DNA of 22,447 bases from an uncultured Lachnospiraceae bacterium (GTDB lineage Bacteria; Bacillota; Clostridia; Lachnospirales; Lachnospiraceae): positions 1 through 22,447 of the forward strand of contig CAKRES010000026.1 of NCBI GenBank assembly GCA_934317845.1. Reading direction: 5' to 3'. Each line of letters starts with the position of its first letter. Positions within the stretch are counted from its first letter, which is position 1. The notes beneath the pieces were generated by a model. It did no database searches, had not been told where the DNA came from, and worked only from the letters and a program-made list of their open reading frames with translations. Shown here one piece after another: positions 7,024-14,205 of this stretch. Made by a program: the position numbers and the translations under genes.

Positions 7024-7027
7024 CGTC

Positions 7028-7537
7028 TTATTTGTTTGCGCCACAGCATTTTTTATATTTCTTACCGGAACCACATGGACATGGATCATTCCGTCCGATC
7101 TTCGGCTCTTTGTTGACAACAGTGGTAGACATCTTCTGCGCCTTGTAAAGCTCGTCCCTCTTTTCTCTGGAGAGAAGTGCATCCCACTCTTCCAGATTGT
7201 AAAGCCAGTCTGCTCTGCAGGCTACCATATTGTAATAAAGCTTCTCCAGATCAATGTCTAAAGAAACAACCGTATCCGCTTCCATGTTCTCAATGTCATT
7301 TGGTGTTACAAGACTTTCGTCAATACCATCTAAGAACCCTGCCATTAAAATGGTTTCAATCTCATATTTCTTAGCTAATTCTTCCACTGTTCCGGAAACA
7401 ACTTCGTTTGGATTCGCAAGAAGCTGTTTGTAAATGCCCTGCTCCATCTGAAAATAGCTTGCCCAGAACTGCTGTCCTTCTCTTGTTCTGTCATCAAAGT
7501 TATACGCCCAGTCTCTCCACTGCTGTAATAAACCCAT
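7028..7537 (-). CDS. SEC-C motif protein
   Basis: This 169-residue protein ends with a SEC-C zinc-binding motif, IGRNDPCPCGSGKKYKKCCG, with Cys at 153, 155, 164 and 165. It is the same small motif found at the C-terminus of SecA. The first 140 residues are mostly helical (QQWRDWAYNF..., VEELAKKYEIETILMAGFLDGID) and match no family I can name; proteins of this layout are common and unassigned in Clostridia. There is no signal peptide or membrane helix. AGAAGGATAAG precedes the ATG. It has its own extended -10 promoter directly after corA and its own strong terminator, so it is probably a one-gene unit that may read through into the PHP gene. Confidence 0.85.
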   Translation of the reverse strand: MGLLQQWRDWAYNFDDRTREGQQFWASYFQMEQGIYKQLLANPNEVVSGTVEELAKKYEIETILMAGFLDGIDESLVTPNDIENMEADTVVSLDIDLEKLYYNMVACRADWLYNLEEWDALLSREKRDELYKAQKMSTTVVNKEPKIGRNDPCPCGSGKKYKKCCGANK

Positions 7538-7586
7538 ATTCTTATCCTTCTTTCTTCAACGTTTTCATATCAATGAATTCCTGCCG

Positions 7587-7615
7587 ATTATATCAAAGAA
7601 TCCGAAAAAAGGCAA
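7587..7615 (-). promoter_or_regulatory. Promoter of the SEC-C gene
   Basis: On the minus strand, TTGCCT (7610-7615) and TATAAT (7587-7592) are 17 nt apart, with TGA directly before the -10 (extended -10). The -35 begins 3 nt after the corA stop codon. The leader would be about 45 nt. Confidence 0.75.
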
Positions 7616-7618
7616 CCT

Positions 7619-8557
7619 CTAAAACAGGCGTTTTCGTTTAAATAACACAATCTCCACGATCACTACAAGCGCGCAAAAAAGTGCCACCGCACCGTATCCG
7701 TAAGGACTATTTAATTCCGGCATATGGGAAAAATTCATCCCGTACCACCCGGTGATCAAGGTGAGCGGAGACACAATCGTTGTTACAACCGTAAAAATCT
7801 TCATGATCTGGTTCTGATGGTATTCCATGTTAGCATCAAACGCTTCCCTCACATGTACCAGCTCCTCTTTATGCTCCACCGCACTGTCACGGAGCCGCTG
7901 TGCTTTTTTCAAAAATAAATGCAGGTTTCGCGCTTCCTCCCCCATCCATTCCCGTCCGGAAAGAGAGAGTGTCTCCGACAGATCGATCATCTGCTCATAA
8001 TAGTTTTTGAGTATGCTCAGCCGTTTCTTCATATAAAAGATATCCTTATTGCACTGCTGTCCCATCCGGTTCTGCATCAGTGCATGTTCCATTTCGACCA
8101 TTTCCTTATCCATTTTTTCAAAGGCTGCATTGCCCCCGGACAAAAAGCTGTCGAGCAGCTCAAAAAATACCTTCTGCGGTGTGAGCTCTGCTTTGTATTT
8201 CTGCAGGATCTGTTCTATCCGGTCAGCAAGCGGTTTCTTCTGTACCACCACCTCCACCATGATCAAACTGTTTTTCGCAATGATCAAAAGAAGCTGCCCC
8301 CGGCTTTCATTCAGATTCATGGCATTTAACGTCACGACATTCCCATATAAGTATCCATCCTCCACCTGAAGATCACTACGAAATCCGGTTTCCAAAAGCT
8401 CCTGATAGTGTCTGATATGACCGGGCAGGCAAAGCTCCCGCAGGTGGTCACGAAACTCCTCCTGCTGCAGCACCAATAGCCAACAGGCATCCTTTTCCTG
8501 CTCATAAATCTGCCACGTCTGTTCACACAAGATCCCATCTTTACTCTGATATAACAT
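7619..8557 (-). CDS. corA: CorA-family divalent cation transporter
   Basis: This 312-residue protein is the usual length for a CorA magnesium/cobalt channel subunit, which works as a pentamer in the cytoplasmic membrane. The N-terminal two thirds form the soluble funnel with long helices (about 130-245). The C-terminus has two membrane helices: the first ends in the signature WYGMNF (GMN at 273-275), followed by a short loop (SHMPELNSPYG), the second helix and the basic tail KRKRLF. The periplasmic loop has the MPEL signature. The ribosome binding site GGGAGG is 8 nt before the ATG but lies inside the 3' arm of a 17-bp hairpin whose T-run abuts the start codon. No separate promoter is visible between that hairpin and the start, so expression probably depends on readthrough from upstream. 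Confidence 0.92.
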   Translation of the reverse strand: MLYQSKDGILCEQTWQIYEQEKDACWLLVLQQEEFRDHLRELCLPGHIRHYQELLETGFRSDLQVEDGYLYGNVVTLNAMNLNESRGQLLLIIAKNSLIMVEVVVQKKPLADRIEQILQKYKAELTPQKVFFELLDSFLSGGNAAFEKMDKEMVEMEHALMQNRMGQQCNKDIFYMKKRLSILKNYYEQMIDLSETLSLSGREWMGEEARNLHLFLKKAQRLRDSAVEHKEELVHVREAFDANMEYHQNQIMKIFTVVTTIVSPLTLITGWYGMNFSHMPELNSPYGYGAVALFCALVVIVEIVLFKRKRLF

Positions 8558-8597
8558 AAAAAAGCCTCCCAGGGGTATCCTACCCCCAAAAGGCTTT
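8558..8597 (-). terminator. Long terminator hairpin touching the corA start and hiding its ribosome binding site
   Basis: On the minus strand, 8581-8597 pairs with 8561-8577 over 17 bp (AAAGCCT-TTTG-GGGGTA with TACCCC-TGGG-AGGCTTT). The middle four pairs are G-T wobbles and the loop is GGA. It is followed by TTT, making six Ts up to the ATG at 8557. The corA ribosome binding site GGGAGG is in the 3' arm. It is the natural terminator of the HEQEH gene, 11 nt after its stop, and also a candidate attenuator of corA. Confidence 0.85.
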
Positions 8598-8608
8598 GTT
8601 TATACTTC

Positions 8609-9118
8609 TTATGCGCTTAAGTCCAGATTATTGCCCCGGTAAAAGCTTCCCTCGATCGTTTTTCGCGCCTGATCGTAAGGATTGTTCTCCTGATAGGTGA
8701 CAGTTTTGGTCGTCGTGCTGGTCTCACCACCTGCAATATAGGTACGCCCGCACTCCGGACAGACACCGATCCGCATCGTAACTGAGGCGGAGAGAAGCTG
8801 CTTTCCTTCTGCCATTGCTTCCTTTTTGGCATTTGCCACATGCTCCTGCTCATGCGCCATCACCTTGGCGGCCGACTGCTCCGGAGAAATATTGCCCGGC
8901 GTTTTGAAAGAAACATTGTTCTCGTCAGACCCATCTTTATATTTGCGCTGCTCACAGGTATGGCACTTCTCATTTCCACGCACTCCGGAAGAATCTGCCA
9001 CTGTACGGGAAGGATCTGCCCCGTAAACTCCAGTCACACCGGCAACCTTCGTCACTCCCATCTTCGTATAAAGCGGGTTCATATATAAATTGTTTTGATA
9101 TAACTGCACTCCGATCAT
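8609..9118 (-). CDS. Putative small metalloprotease-like protein (HEQEH, SprA-related)
   Basis: This 169-residue protein carries an HExxH zinc-protease signature, MAHEQEHVANA, with H89, E90 and H93, plus two CxxC pairs (C52/C55 and C120/C123) that could hold a second zinc. The pattern resembles the SprA-related putative metalloprotease family, but the match is by motif only. A third zinc ligand cannot be assigned. The N-terminus (LYQNNLYMNPLYTKM) is Tyr/Asn-rich with no signal peptide. AAGGGGATGG precedes the ATG. It follows the beta-helix gene after 13 nt and is very likely co-transcribed with it, then terminates at the hairpin before corA. Whether it is active, and where, is unknown. Confidence 0.7.
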   Translation of the reverse strand: MIGVQLYQNNLYMNPLYTKMGVTKVAGVTGVYGADPSRTVADSSGVRGNEKCHTCEQRKYKDGSDENNVSFKTPGNISPEQSAAKVMAHEQEHVANAKKEAMAEGKQLLSASVTMRIGVCPECGRTYIAGGETSTTTKTVTYQENNPYDQARKTIEGSFYRGNNLDLSA

Positions 9119-9131
9119 ACATCCATCCCCT

Positions 9132-11228
9132 TTATTTTACCTTAATGTCTTTCTGTGCTGTGTTGCCCAGCTTATCCTTCAATACCACACTAATGCGCTC
9201 ACCTTTTTTGAGCTTCTTCGTTTTGATCGTAAATGCACCGTTTGGCTTGGTTGACTTTGCATAGGTCTTTGTACCGATCTTGACAGAAACCTTCACACCC
9301 TTTGCTGTAGAACCGGTCACCTCGCTTTTTCCTTTCTTCGCAGTGACATTTACAAACTTCAAGTTCCATTTTACCTGTTTGGAATTGCTGGAATAATTGA
9401 TCGCATAGTTTTTGGCATTGATCACCCGGTTACCCGAACCGGAAGATTTCTTCACCTTGTTAAATAAAATACCAAACTTTCCTGCCTGTTTGACCGTATT
9501 GCCTGCTGCCTTACCATTCGTAAGATCCTGCAGTACCACACCGCTGTTTTTACTGGCAGTCACCGTATTCTTTTTTAGTGTAACATAATCTGATTTGTTT
9601 GCAAAGATACCAATGTTACCTGCTTTATTGATCTTATTCTTACTTACCACTGCCTTTTTGCACTGCATCAGATCAATCGCATCCTTTTTGGTACTGTTGA
9701 TCATATTACCGGTCAACCGCACCGATGCATTCTTATTCACATAAATACCAAATTTCTGACTTGCCCCGATCCGGTTTGACGTAACAGCTGCCTTGGCACA
9801 GCCCTGATCCACACAGATACCACCGGATGGTGTATTCTGCATCTGATTCTTTAAAATGGTCACTCCCGGCACGTTCTTCACATAGATCCCGTGCAATTTG
9901 GGTGCAATGATCCTATTATCCGATAAAGTGATCTTTGTGCTGTCCTGTGCGATCAGACCATTGGCTTTCGCCTGCTTTACCTGATTGGATGCAACGGATG
10001 CCTGATCACAATCAGCAACTAAAATTCCTGTTTCTCCACCAGCTGTTACTGTATTAGACAAAACACTGCTCTGGTCTGCATACTTCAGGTAGATCCCTGC
10101 AAGCTTTGTCGTTGTGATCGTATTATTCTGCACAGTTACGCCCTTTGCCTCCCGACCGGCACAGCCTGCTACCTGAATCCCGAAACCATTGTCCTTACTC
10201 TGAGTATCACTGATCGTATTGTCTGCGATCACGGTATTTAAATTGGCAGGAAGAGCTTCTGTGGCTGTTCCCTTTAATGCAGGCAGATAGTTGGAATCGC
10301 CCTCCTCATCATGATCATTGTCCGCCTCTTCCGCAAACAGATAATATTTGATGCCACATCCGGCATTGCTGATCACATTTCCGGTGATCGCTGCATTTTT
10401 ATAATGGTAAGCCTTGACTGCCTCATAGGTAATATTGCGGAATTGATTATTGGTGATCGTGATCCCGGACGGATAAAGTCCTGCCACGGCAATATGTGTT
10501 CCTACCCCTCTTGGCACACCATCAAAGGTACAGCCGCTCACTGTAATATCCTGACAGATCGTATCGTCATAATATACGTCCTGCGTAGATGGTGCCATAT
10601 TCTCATTGTGCATACAGTCAATGTGAATAGCCTCCTTGCGCGCCGTACGGTTCGTCATATTTGTAAATGTACAGCCGGAGATCGTTACATTTTTTACTCC
10701 TTCAATCGTCACATAATGGCTTAAGCTCAAATTGGTAAATGTCATATTAGTCAAGGTGAAATTCTGACCATGCATCAAACGGACCGCCTCCATGGAAGAA
10801 GCATAATTGATCTGTCCCTTGCTTCCCTGAAAATCCCATGTTCCTCCCTCAATCGCAATATCAGATGCACCCGTATAGCCTTTCTTCTGCACACATTCAT
10901 TCAAGAACAATGGAGCGGTTCCTTCCGTCTGGCTCGCTCCCTGACGTTCATAATAGATCGTACAGCCATTCGCAATGAGTTTCGTATGACTGTATAGTGT
11001 AAAGGAGCTTGTAATATGATATTCTCCCGGGGAGAGTGTCACCGTAAGCTGGTCATATGCCCCCTGCTTTTGCAGATCAAGTGCCTCCTGTATCGTCACT
11101 CCGGCCTTATAATCCGACGTTGTAATGTTAACCTCCTTATTTCCTGCTGCCTTTACCTCCGACGCCGCCAAAAACAAGGTTGTCACTAATGCTATCGCAA
11201 GCAACACTTTCATTCCTTTTCTTTTCAT
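9132..11228 (-). CDS. Secreted right-handed beta-helix repeat protein with a C-terminal Ig-like domain
   Basis: This 698-residue protein starts with a clear signal peptide (MKRKGMK, then LLAIALVTTLFLAAS, cleavage likely near KAAG at about 27-29). From about 100 to 610 it is a run of parallel beta-helix rungs of roughly 22-24 residues with repeated cores such as ITGNVIS, VQNNTIT, VLSNTVT and VSKNKIN, the fold of pectate lyases and related polysaccharide enzymes. The last 75 residues (KGKSEVTGSTAKGVKVSVKI...) look like a bacterial Ig-like module. No LPXTG sorting signal or membrane anchor is present. Glycan binding or cleavage outside the cell is plausible; the substrate is not determinable. 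GAGGAGG precedes the ATG. Its promoter region is shared with the divergent small membrane protein. Confidence 0.85.
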   Translation of the reverse strand: MKRKGMKVLLAIALVTTLFLAASEVKAAGNKEVNITTSDYKAGVTIQEALDLQKQGAYDQLTVTLSPGEYHITSSFTLYSHTKLIANGCTIYYERQGASQTEGTAPLFLNECVQKKGYTGASDIAIEGGTWDFQGSKGQINYASSMEAVRLMHGQNFTLTNMTFTNLSLSHYVTIEGVKNVTISGCTFTNMTNRTARKEAIHIDCMHNENMAPSTQDVYYDDTICQDITVSGCTFDGVPRGVGTHIAVAGLYPSGITITNNQFRNITYEAVKAYHYKNAAITGNVISNAGCGIKYYLFAEEADNDHDEEGDSNYLPALKGTATEALPANLNTVIADNTISDTQSKDNGFGIQVAGCAGREAKGVTVQNNTITTTKLAGIYLKYADQSSVLSNTVTAGGETGILVADCDQASVASNQVKQAKANGLIAQDSTKITLSDNRIIAPKLHGIYVKNVPGVTILKNQMQNTPSGGICVDQGCAKAAVTSNRIGASQKFGIYVNKNASVRLTGNMINSTKKDAIDLMQCKKAVVSKNKINKAGNIGIFANKSDYVTLKKNTVTASKNSGVVLQDLTNGKAAGNTVKQAGKFGILFNKVKKSSGSGNRVINAKNYAINYSSNSKQVKWNLKFVNVTAKKGKSEVTGSTAKGVKVSVKIGTKTYAKSTKPNGAFTIKTKKLKKGERISVVLKDKLGNTAQKDIKVK

Positions 11229-11229
11229 G

Positions 11230-11259
11230 TTGTTTGTCCTCCTCTTACTATGTTATAAT
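11230..11259 (+). promoter_or_regulatory. Promoter of the 71-residue membrane protein
   Basis: TTGTTT (11230-11235) and an extended -10 TGTTATAAT (TATAAT at 11254-11259) are 18 nt apart. The -10 core TTATAA is symmetric, so the minus strand reads TATAAC at 11252-11257. That could be the -10 of the divergent beta-helix gene, though I see no good -35 for it. Confidence 0.55.
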
Positions 11260-11298
11260 CAAACTACCATAAAACCTATTAAAGGAAAGGATTTCATT

Positions 11299-11514
11299 AT
11301 GAAAAAACATACACTCTTTAAAAAAGCATTTGCATGGCTGACGATTCTTGTGATCGCCGCCCTGATCATTTTCTTTCTTTATTGTTCCTTTACCGGAAAA
11401 AATTTCTTTGGCAGTTTATATCTATTCATCATCGTTCCGGTGATCATCTGGTTCGTTATGTTTTTAGCAGGCTGCTTTAAAAACAAAGATGAGAACGACG
11501 ATACCAAACAATAA
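11299..11514 (+). CDS. Small two-helix membrane protein
   Basis: This 71-residue protein has a basic N-terminus (MKKHTLFKK), two hydrophobic helices at about 10-29 and 38-58, a short loop between them (SFTGKNFFGS) and a charged cytoplasmic tail (KNKDENDDTKQ). Both ends are predicted to be inside. The start is supported by AAAGGAAAGG 8 nt before the ATG. An in-frame ATG 58 codons upstream lies in the beta-helix gene and has no ribosome binding site. It has its own extended -10 promoter. Its terminator lies inside the convergent HD gene, whose stop codon is only 3 nt away. I recognise no family and assign no function. Confidence 0.75.
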   Translation: MKKHTLFKKAFAWLTILVIAALIIFFLYCSFTGKNFFGSLYLFIIVPVIIWFVMFLAGCFKNKDENDDTKQ

Positions 11515-11517
11515 CCC

Positions 11518-12018
11518 CTACTGCTCGTAGAACATATTTTGCAAAAATGCAATCCCCGCCTCTGTCTGAAAGAGGCTTTTTTCTATGTGGCGCACCTCAG
11601 AAAGATTCACCTGATCTTCCTCCATATTGACGAGCAGATCTGCTTCCACCAATATCTGGAAATCAATCCCGCTGATCGCAGAATAAGTATGGTGCCGTCC
11701 GATCAGGTAACAGACCCGATCCACAAAATCAATATCATACATCCCCAGTCGGTTTAACAGATTTCTGGCAAGCGGTGGTCCTTCCTTCTCCTGCAGGTCT
11801 CCTCCACACCGTCCATATTTCTTTTCACAAACCTTGATCCCGATATCATGAAGCACCGCAGTCACTTCGATGATCTGCCTTGTACGCTCCGACACATCCT
11901 CCAGTGCAGCGATCGCACTGGCATATGCATATACTTTCATAAAATGATTGATGCGCTTTATGTCACCTGAATCAAATACGATCATTTCATTGATGATCTG
12001 TGCAAGTTCCCTTTCCAT
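11518..12018 (-). CDS. HD-domain phosphohydrolase
   Basis: This 166-residue soluble protein of the HD superfamily has the metal ligands H25, H57-D58 (LHDIGI) and D127 (EADLLVN), with additional GRHH at 107-110. The motif order and short length fit the single-domain HD group that hydrolyses phosphate esters of nucleotides or similar small molecules. The substrate is not evident. The start at 12018 uses AAGGAGTAG, which lies within the last codons of rarA. Only 6 nt separate it from the rarA stop, so the two are translationally linked. The 3' end carries the terminator of the convergent small membrane gene. Confidence 0.85.
   Translation of the reverse strand: MERELAQIINEMIVFDSGDIKRINHFMKVYAYASAIAALEDVSERTRQIIEVTAVLHDIGIKVCEKKYGRCGGDLQEKEGPPLARNLLNRLGMYDIDFVDRVCYLIGRHHTYSAISGIDFQILVEADLLVNMEEDQVNLSEVRHIEKSLFQTEAGIAFLQNMFYEQ
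11558..11582 (+). terminator. Terminator of the 71-residue membrane protein, inside the HD gene
   Basis: GCCTCT (11558-11563) and AGAGGC (11571-11576) form a 6-bp stem with a 7-nt loop, followed by six Ts (11577-11582). It lies 43 nt after the plus-strand stop codon, within the last 25 codons of the minus-strand HD gene. Confidence 0.75.
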
Positions 12019-12024
12019 AATGAT

Positions 12025-13344
12025 CTACTCCTTCCCAATTCTTTTCCTGTACTCCCTGATCTGCTGTTCATATCCGATGTCGGTAGGTTCATAAAATACT
12101 GTTCCCACCAGTTCGTCCGGAAGATACTGTTGTTCCACATAGTGATTTTCATAATCATGGGCGTACAGATACCCCTCACCATGTCCAAGCTTTGCTGCCC
12201 CCTTGTAATGGGCATCCTTCAAATGATTTGGAACAGAATGCACTCTGGTCGTGCGAACTGTTTGCAGTGCCTTATCGATCGCTACATAAGACGCATTGCT
12301 CTTTGGTGCAGTTGCCACATAGTTGGCAGCTTCTGCGAGAATGATACGTGCTTCCGGCATTCCGATACGTTCTACTGCCTGCGCACAAGAAGTTGTCACC
12401 ACGATCGCATTCGGATCTGCCATACCGACATCCTCGGCAGCACAGATCATAATCCGCCTTGCAATGAACGTCACACTCTCTCCTGCCTCGATCATCTTTG
12501 CCAGATAATACATCACGGCGTCCGGATCAGAACCGCGCATACTTTTGATAAATGCAGAGATCGTATCGTAATGATTGTCCCCCTGCTTGTCATAACGCAC
12601 CGCTCTTTTCTGGATACACTGCTCTGCAACCGGAAGAGTAAGATGAATGATGCCGTCTGCCTCCGGCGGTGTTGTGATCACACCAAGCTCTAACGCATTG
12701 AGCGCAGTTCTTGCATCACCATCTGCCTGATCTGCCAGAAATTCCAATGCCTCCTCTGCGATCTCGGCGTGATACGCTCCCATTCCCCGTTCTTTATCGT
12801 ATAATGCCTTCTTCAGGAGTTTTTTGATATCTTCCGTTTCTAATGACTTCAGTTCAAATATCCGTGATCTTGACAGTAATGCGCCATTCACCTCAAAAAA
12901 AGGATTCTCCGTCGTTGCACCGATCAGCGTGATCGTTCCATCTTCCACAAATGGAAGCAGATAATCCTGCTGCGCCTTGTTGAAGCGGTGAATCTCATCC
13001 ACAAACAGGATTGTTTTTTTCTGATACATGCCATATTGCTGTTTGGCTTCCTCTACGATCTGCTCCATATCCTTTTTTCCGGCTGTCGTTGCATTGATCT
13101 GCGAAAAACGCGCACTCGTCGTATTGGCAATGACTTTGGCCAGTGTTGTCTTTCCCGTTCCGGGCGGTCCGTAAAAGATCACGGAGCCTAACTGATCTGC
13201 TAAAATTGCACGGTATAACAGCTTGTCTTTCCCAATGATATGCTGCTGCCCCACAACTTCATCCAAGGTTCTCGGTCTCATCCTGCCAGCCAAAGGAGCC
13301 TCTTTTTCTTTCGTCTGACTGCTCATGTATTCAAATAAATCCAT
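12025..13344 (-). CDS. rarA: Replication-associated recombination protein RarA (MgsA, AAA+ ATPase)
   Basis: This 439-residue clamp-loader-like AAA+ ATPase acts at stalled replication forks and is related to eukaryotic WRNIP1. Visible motifs are Walker A GPPGTGKT at 59-66, Walker B LFVDEIHRF at 113-121 and sensor 1 GATTENP at 142-148. These are followed by LLSRSRIFEL and a C-terminal tetramerisation domain with YLPDELVG near the end. The N-terminal PLAGRMRPRTLDEVVGQ is the family start. Length matches the usual 420-450. AAGGAAGG precedes the ATG by about 9 nt. It heads a two-gene unit with the HD phosphohydrolase and is divergent from the DUF4250 gene. No convincing promoter for it could be picked in the AT-rich 180-bp gap. 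Confidence 0.95.
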   Translation of the reverse strand: MDLFEYMSSQTKEKEAPLAGRMRPRTLDEVVGQQHIIGKDKLLYRAILADQLGSVIFYGPPGTGKTTLAKVIANTTSARFSQINATTAGKKDMEQIVEEAKQQYGMYQKKTILFVDEIHRFNKAQQDYLLPFVEDGTITLIGATTENPFFEVNGALLSRSRIFELKSLETEDIKKLLKKALYDKERGMGAYHAEIAEEALEFLADQADGDARTALNALELGVITTPPEADGIIHLTLPVAEQCIQKRAVRYDKQGDNHYDTISAFIKSMRGSDPDAVMYYLAKMIEAGESVTFIARRIMICAAEDVGMADPNAIVVTTSCAQAVERIGMPEARIILAEAANYVATAPKSNASYVAIDKALQTVRTTRVHSVPNHLKDAHYKGAAKLGHGEGYLYAHDYENHYVEQQYLPDELVGTVFYEPTDIGYEQQIREYRKRIGKE

Positions 13345-13443
13345 AAAAAATGCCTTCCTTTTTCGTCAGTTTTTTTGTACTTTTTCCCATTCATTCTCCA
13401 TTTCTATGTATATTTTACTCCATATTAGGGAAAATTAACACCA

Positions 13444-13459
13444 AAACTTCGTGAAGTTT
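13444..13459. promoter_or_regulatory. Palindromic candidate operator upstream of the DUF4250 gene
   Basis: AAACTTCGTGAAGTTT is a perfect palindrome with 7-bp arms around GT. It lies 5 nt upstream of the -35 of the DUF4250 promoter and between that gene and rarA. It is not followed by a T-run on either strand, so an operator is more likely than a terminator. Confidence 0.5.
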
Positions 13460-13464
13460 GTCCG

Positions 13465-13493
13465 TATACACTTTTGGAGTCCTGTGATATGAT
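13465..13493 (+). promoter_or_regulatory. DUF4250 gene promoter
   Basis: TATACA (13465-13470) and TATGAT (13488-13493) are 17 nt apart. TGA directly precedes the -10, giving an extended -10 that compensates for the modest -35. The start codon follows 32 nt downstream. Confidence 0.6.
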
Positions 13494-13524
13494 AGACTAA
13501 CAAGAAAGAAAAGGAGGAATCACC

Positions 13525-13710
13525 ATGGCGTCCAGCGAGTTACCAAAAGACCCTGTGATTCTTTTAAGTTACATCAATACGATGTTACGCGATCATTACA
13601 ACAGTCTCACTGCATTATGTGAAGATCGGGAATGGTCGAAAGAATTTATCTGCTCCACTCTTGCAACACTGGATTATCATTATAGCGAAGAGCACAATAA
13701 ATTTCTTTAG
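13525..13710 (+). CDS. DUF4250 domain protein
   Basis: This 61-residue soluble protein begins MASSELPKDPVILLSYINTM, the signature start of the DUF4250 family. It continues with helices (DHYNSLTALCEDREWSKEF) and ends at YHYSEEHNKFL. The compact helical layout, with a short segment like a helix-turn-helix (SLTALCEDREWSKEFICSTL), could bind nucleic acid, but no function is known for the family. AAAGGAGG precedes the ATG by 8 nt. It has its own promoter and a palindrome upstream, and ends at a strong terminator shared with the convergent receiver gene. Confidence 0.85.
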   Translation: MASSELPKDPVILLSYINTMLRDHYNSLTALCEDREWSKEFICSTLATLDYHYSEEHNKFL

Positions 13711-13746
13711 TTTTTATTTGCAACTATATTTTTCATATCACGTAAT

Positions 13747-13797
13747 CAACAATAAAAGCCATATCAAACTGATATGGCTTTTATTGTTGTATTTTTT
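13747..13797. terminator. Bidirectional terminator with a perfect 20-bp stem
   Basis: Positions 13747-13766 and 13770-13789 are exact inverted copies around a 3-nt AAC loop. The core is AAAAGCCATATCA/TGATATGGCTTTT. The plus strand continues into TATTTTTT after the stem. On the minus strand the T-run is within the outer stem (CTTTTATTGTTG). It serves the convergent DUF4250 and receiver genes. Confidence 0.9.
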
Positions 13798-13799
13798 CA

Positions 13800-14192
13800 T
13801 TATGCTTCAATCAATCCGAGCTTTTTCAGCATGTCATCCATTTCTGAAATGTCGATCGGCTTCATCAGATAGCCATCATGCTTATGCTCTTTGCTCGGTT
13901 CTCTCTGATCCAGTTCATTTAATGCACTAGTCATGATCACCTTGCTTCGTTTGGCTGTGTTAAACTCCTCTTCAATATCACGGATGGCGTCCAATGCTTT
14001 GTAGCCATCTACCCGTGGCATCATAATATCCAGACAGACAAGATCATACGTCTCTCCTGTTTCAATCTTTTCAAGGAAGAAGTCCACTGCTTCTATTCCA
14101 TCAATGACACCATCTACCTGTCCATATCTCTCCAACACCTTGGTAAGATATTTTCTACTTGCCAGATCGTCCTCTGCAATCAGAATATTCAT
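13800..14192 (-). CDS. Stand-alone response regulator receiver domain
   Basis: This 130-residue CheY-like receiver has no output domain. The acidic pocket is E7-D8-D9, the phospho-acceptor is D55 (CLDIMMPRVDGY), the switch Thr is T88 (VIMTSAL) and the conserved Lys is K111 (MKPIDI). All catalytic residues are present, so it should be phosphorylatable. No histidine kinase is in the window. AAGGAGGAAG precedes the ATG. It is the third gene after pheA and tetR with a gap of 13 nt, so its expression should follow theirs. Its partner kinase and output are unknown. Confidence 0.92.
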   Translation of the reverse strand: MNILIAEDDLASRKYLTKVLERYGQVDGVIDGIEAVDFFLEKIETGETYDLVCLDIMMPRVDGYKALDAIRDIEEEFNTAKRSKVIMTSALNELDQREPSKEHKHDGYLMKPIDISEMDDMLKKLGLIEA

Positions 14193-14205
14193 ATCATCTT
14201 CCTCC

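Noticed and set aside
7600..7625. Possible corA terminator ahead of the SEC-C promoter
   Set aside because: A T-run is present on the minus strand, but the stem before it is only AGAGG/CCTTT with a G-T pair. The sequence is better explained as the TTGCCT -35 box.
10311..10997. Open frames on the plus strand inside the beta-helix gene
   Set aside because: They are antisense to a gene with a signal peptide and regular repeats, and have no start signals.
13345..13440. rarA promoter in the AT-rich divergent region
   Set aside because: Several TATACA- and TAATAT-like hexamers occur, but none has a reasonable -35 at 16-18 nt, so I did not choose one.
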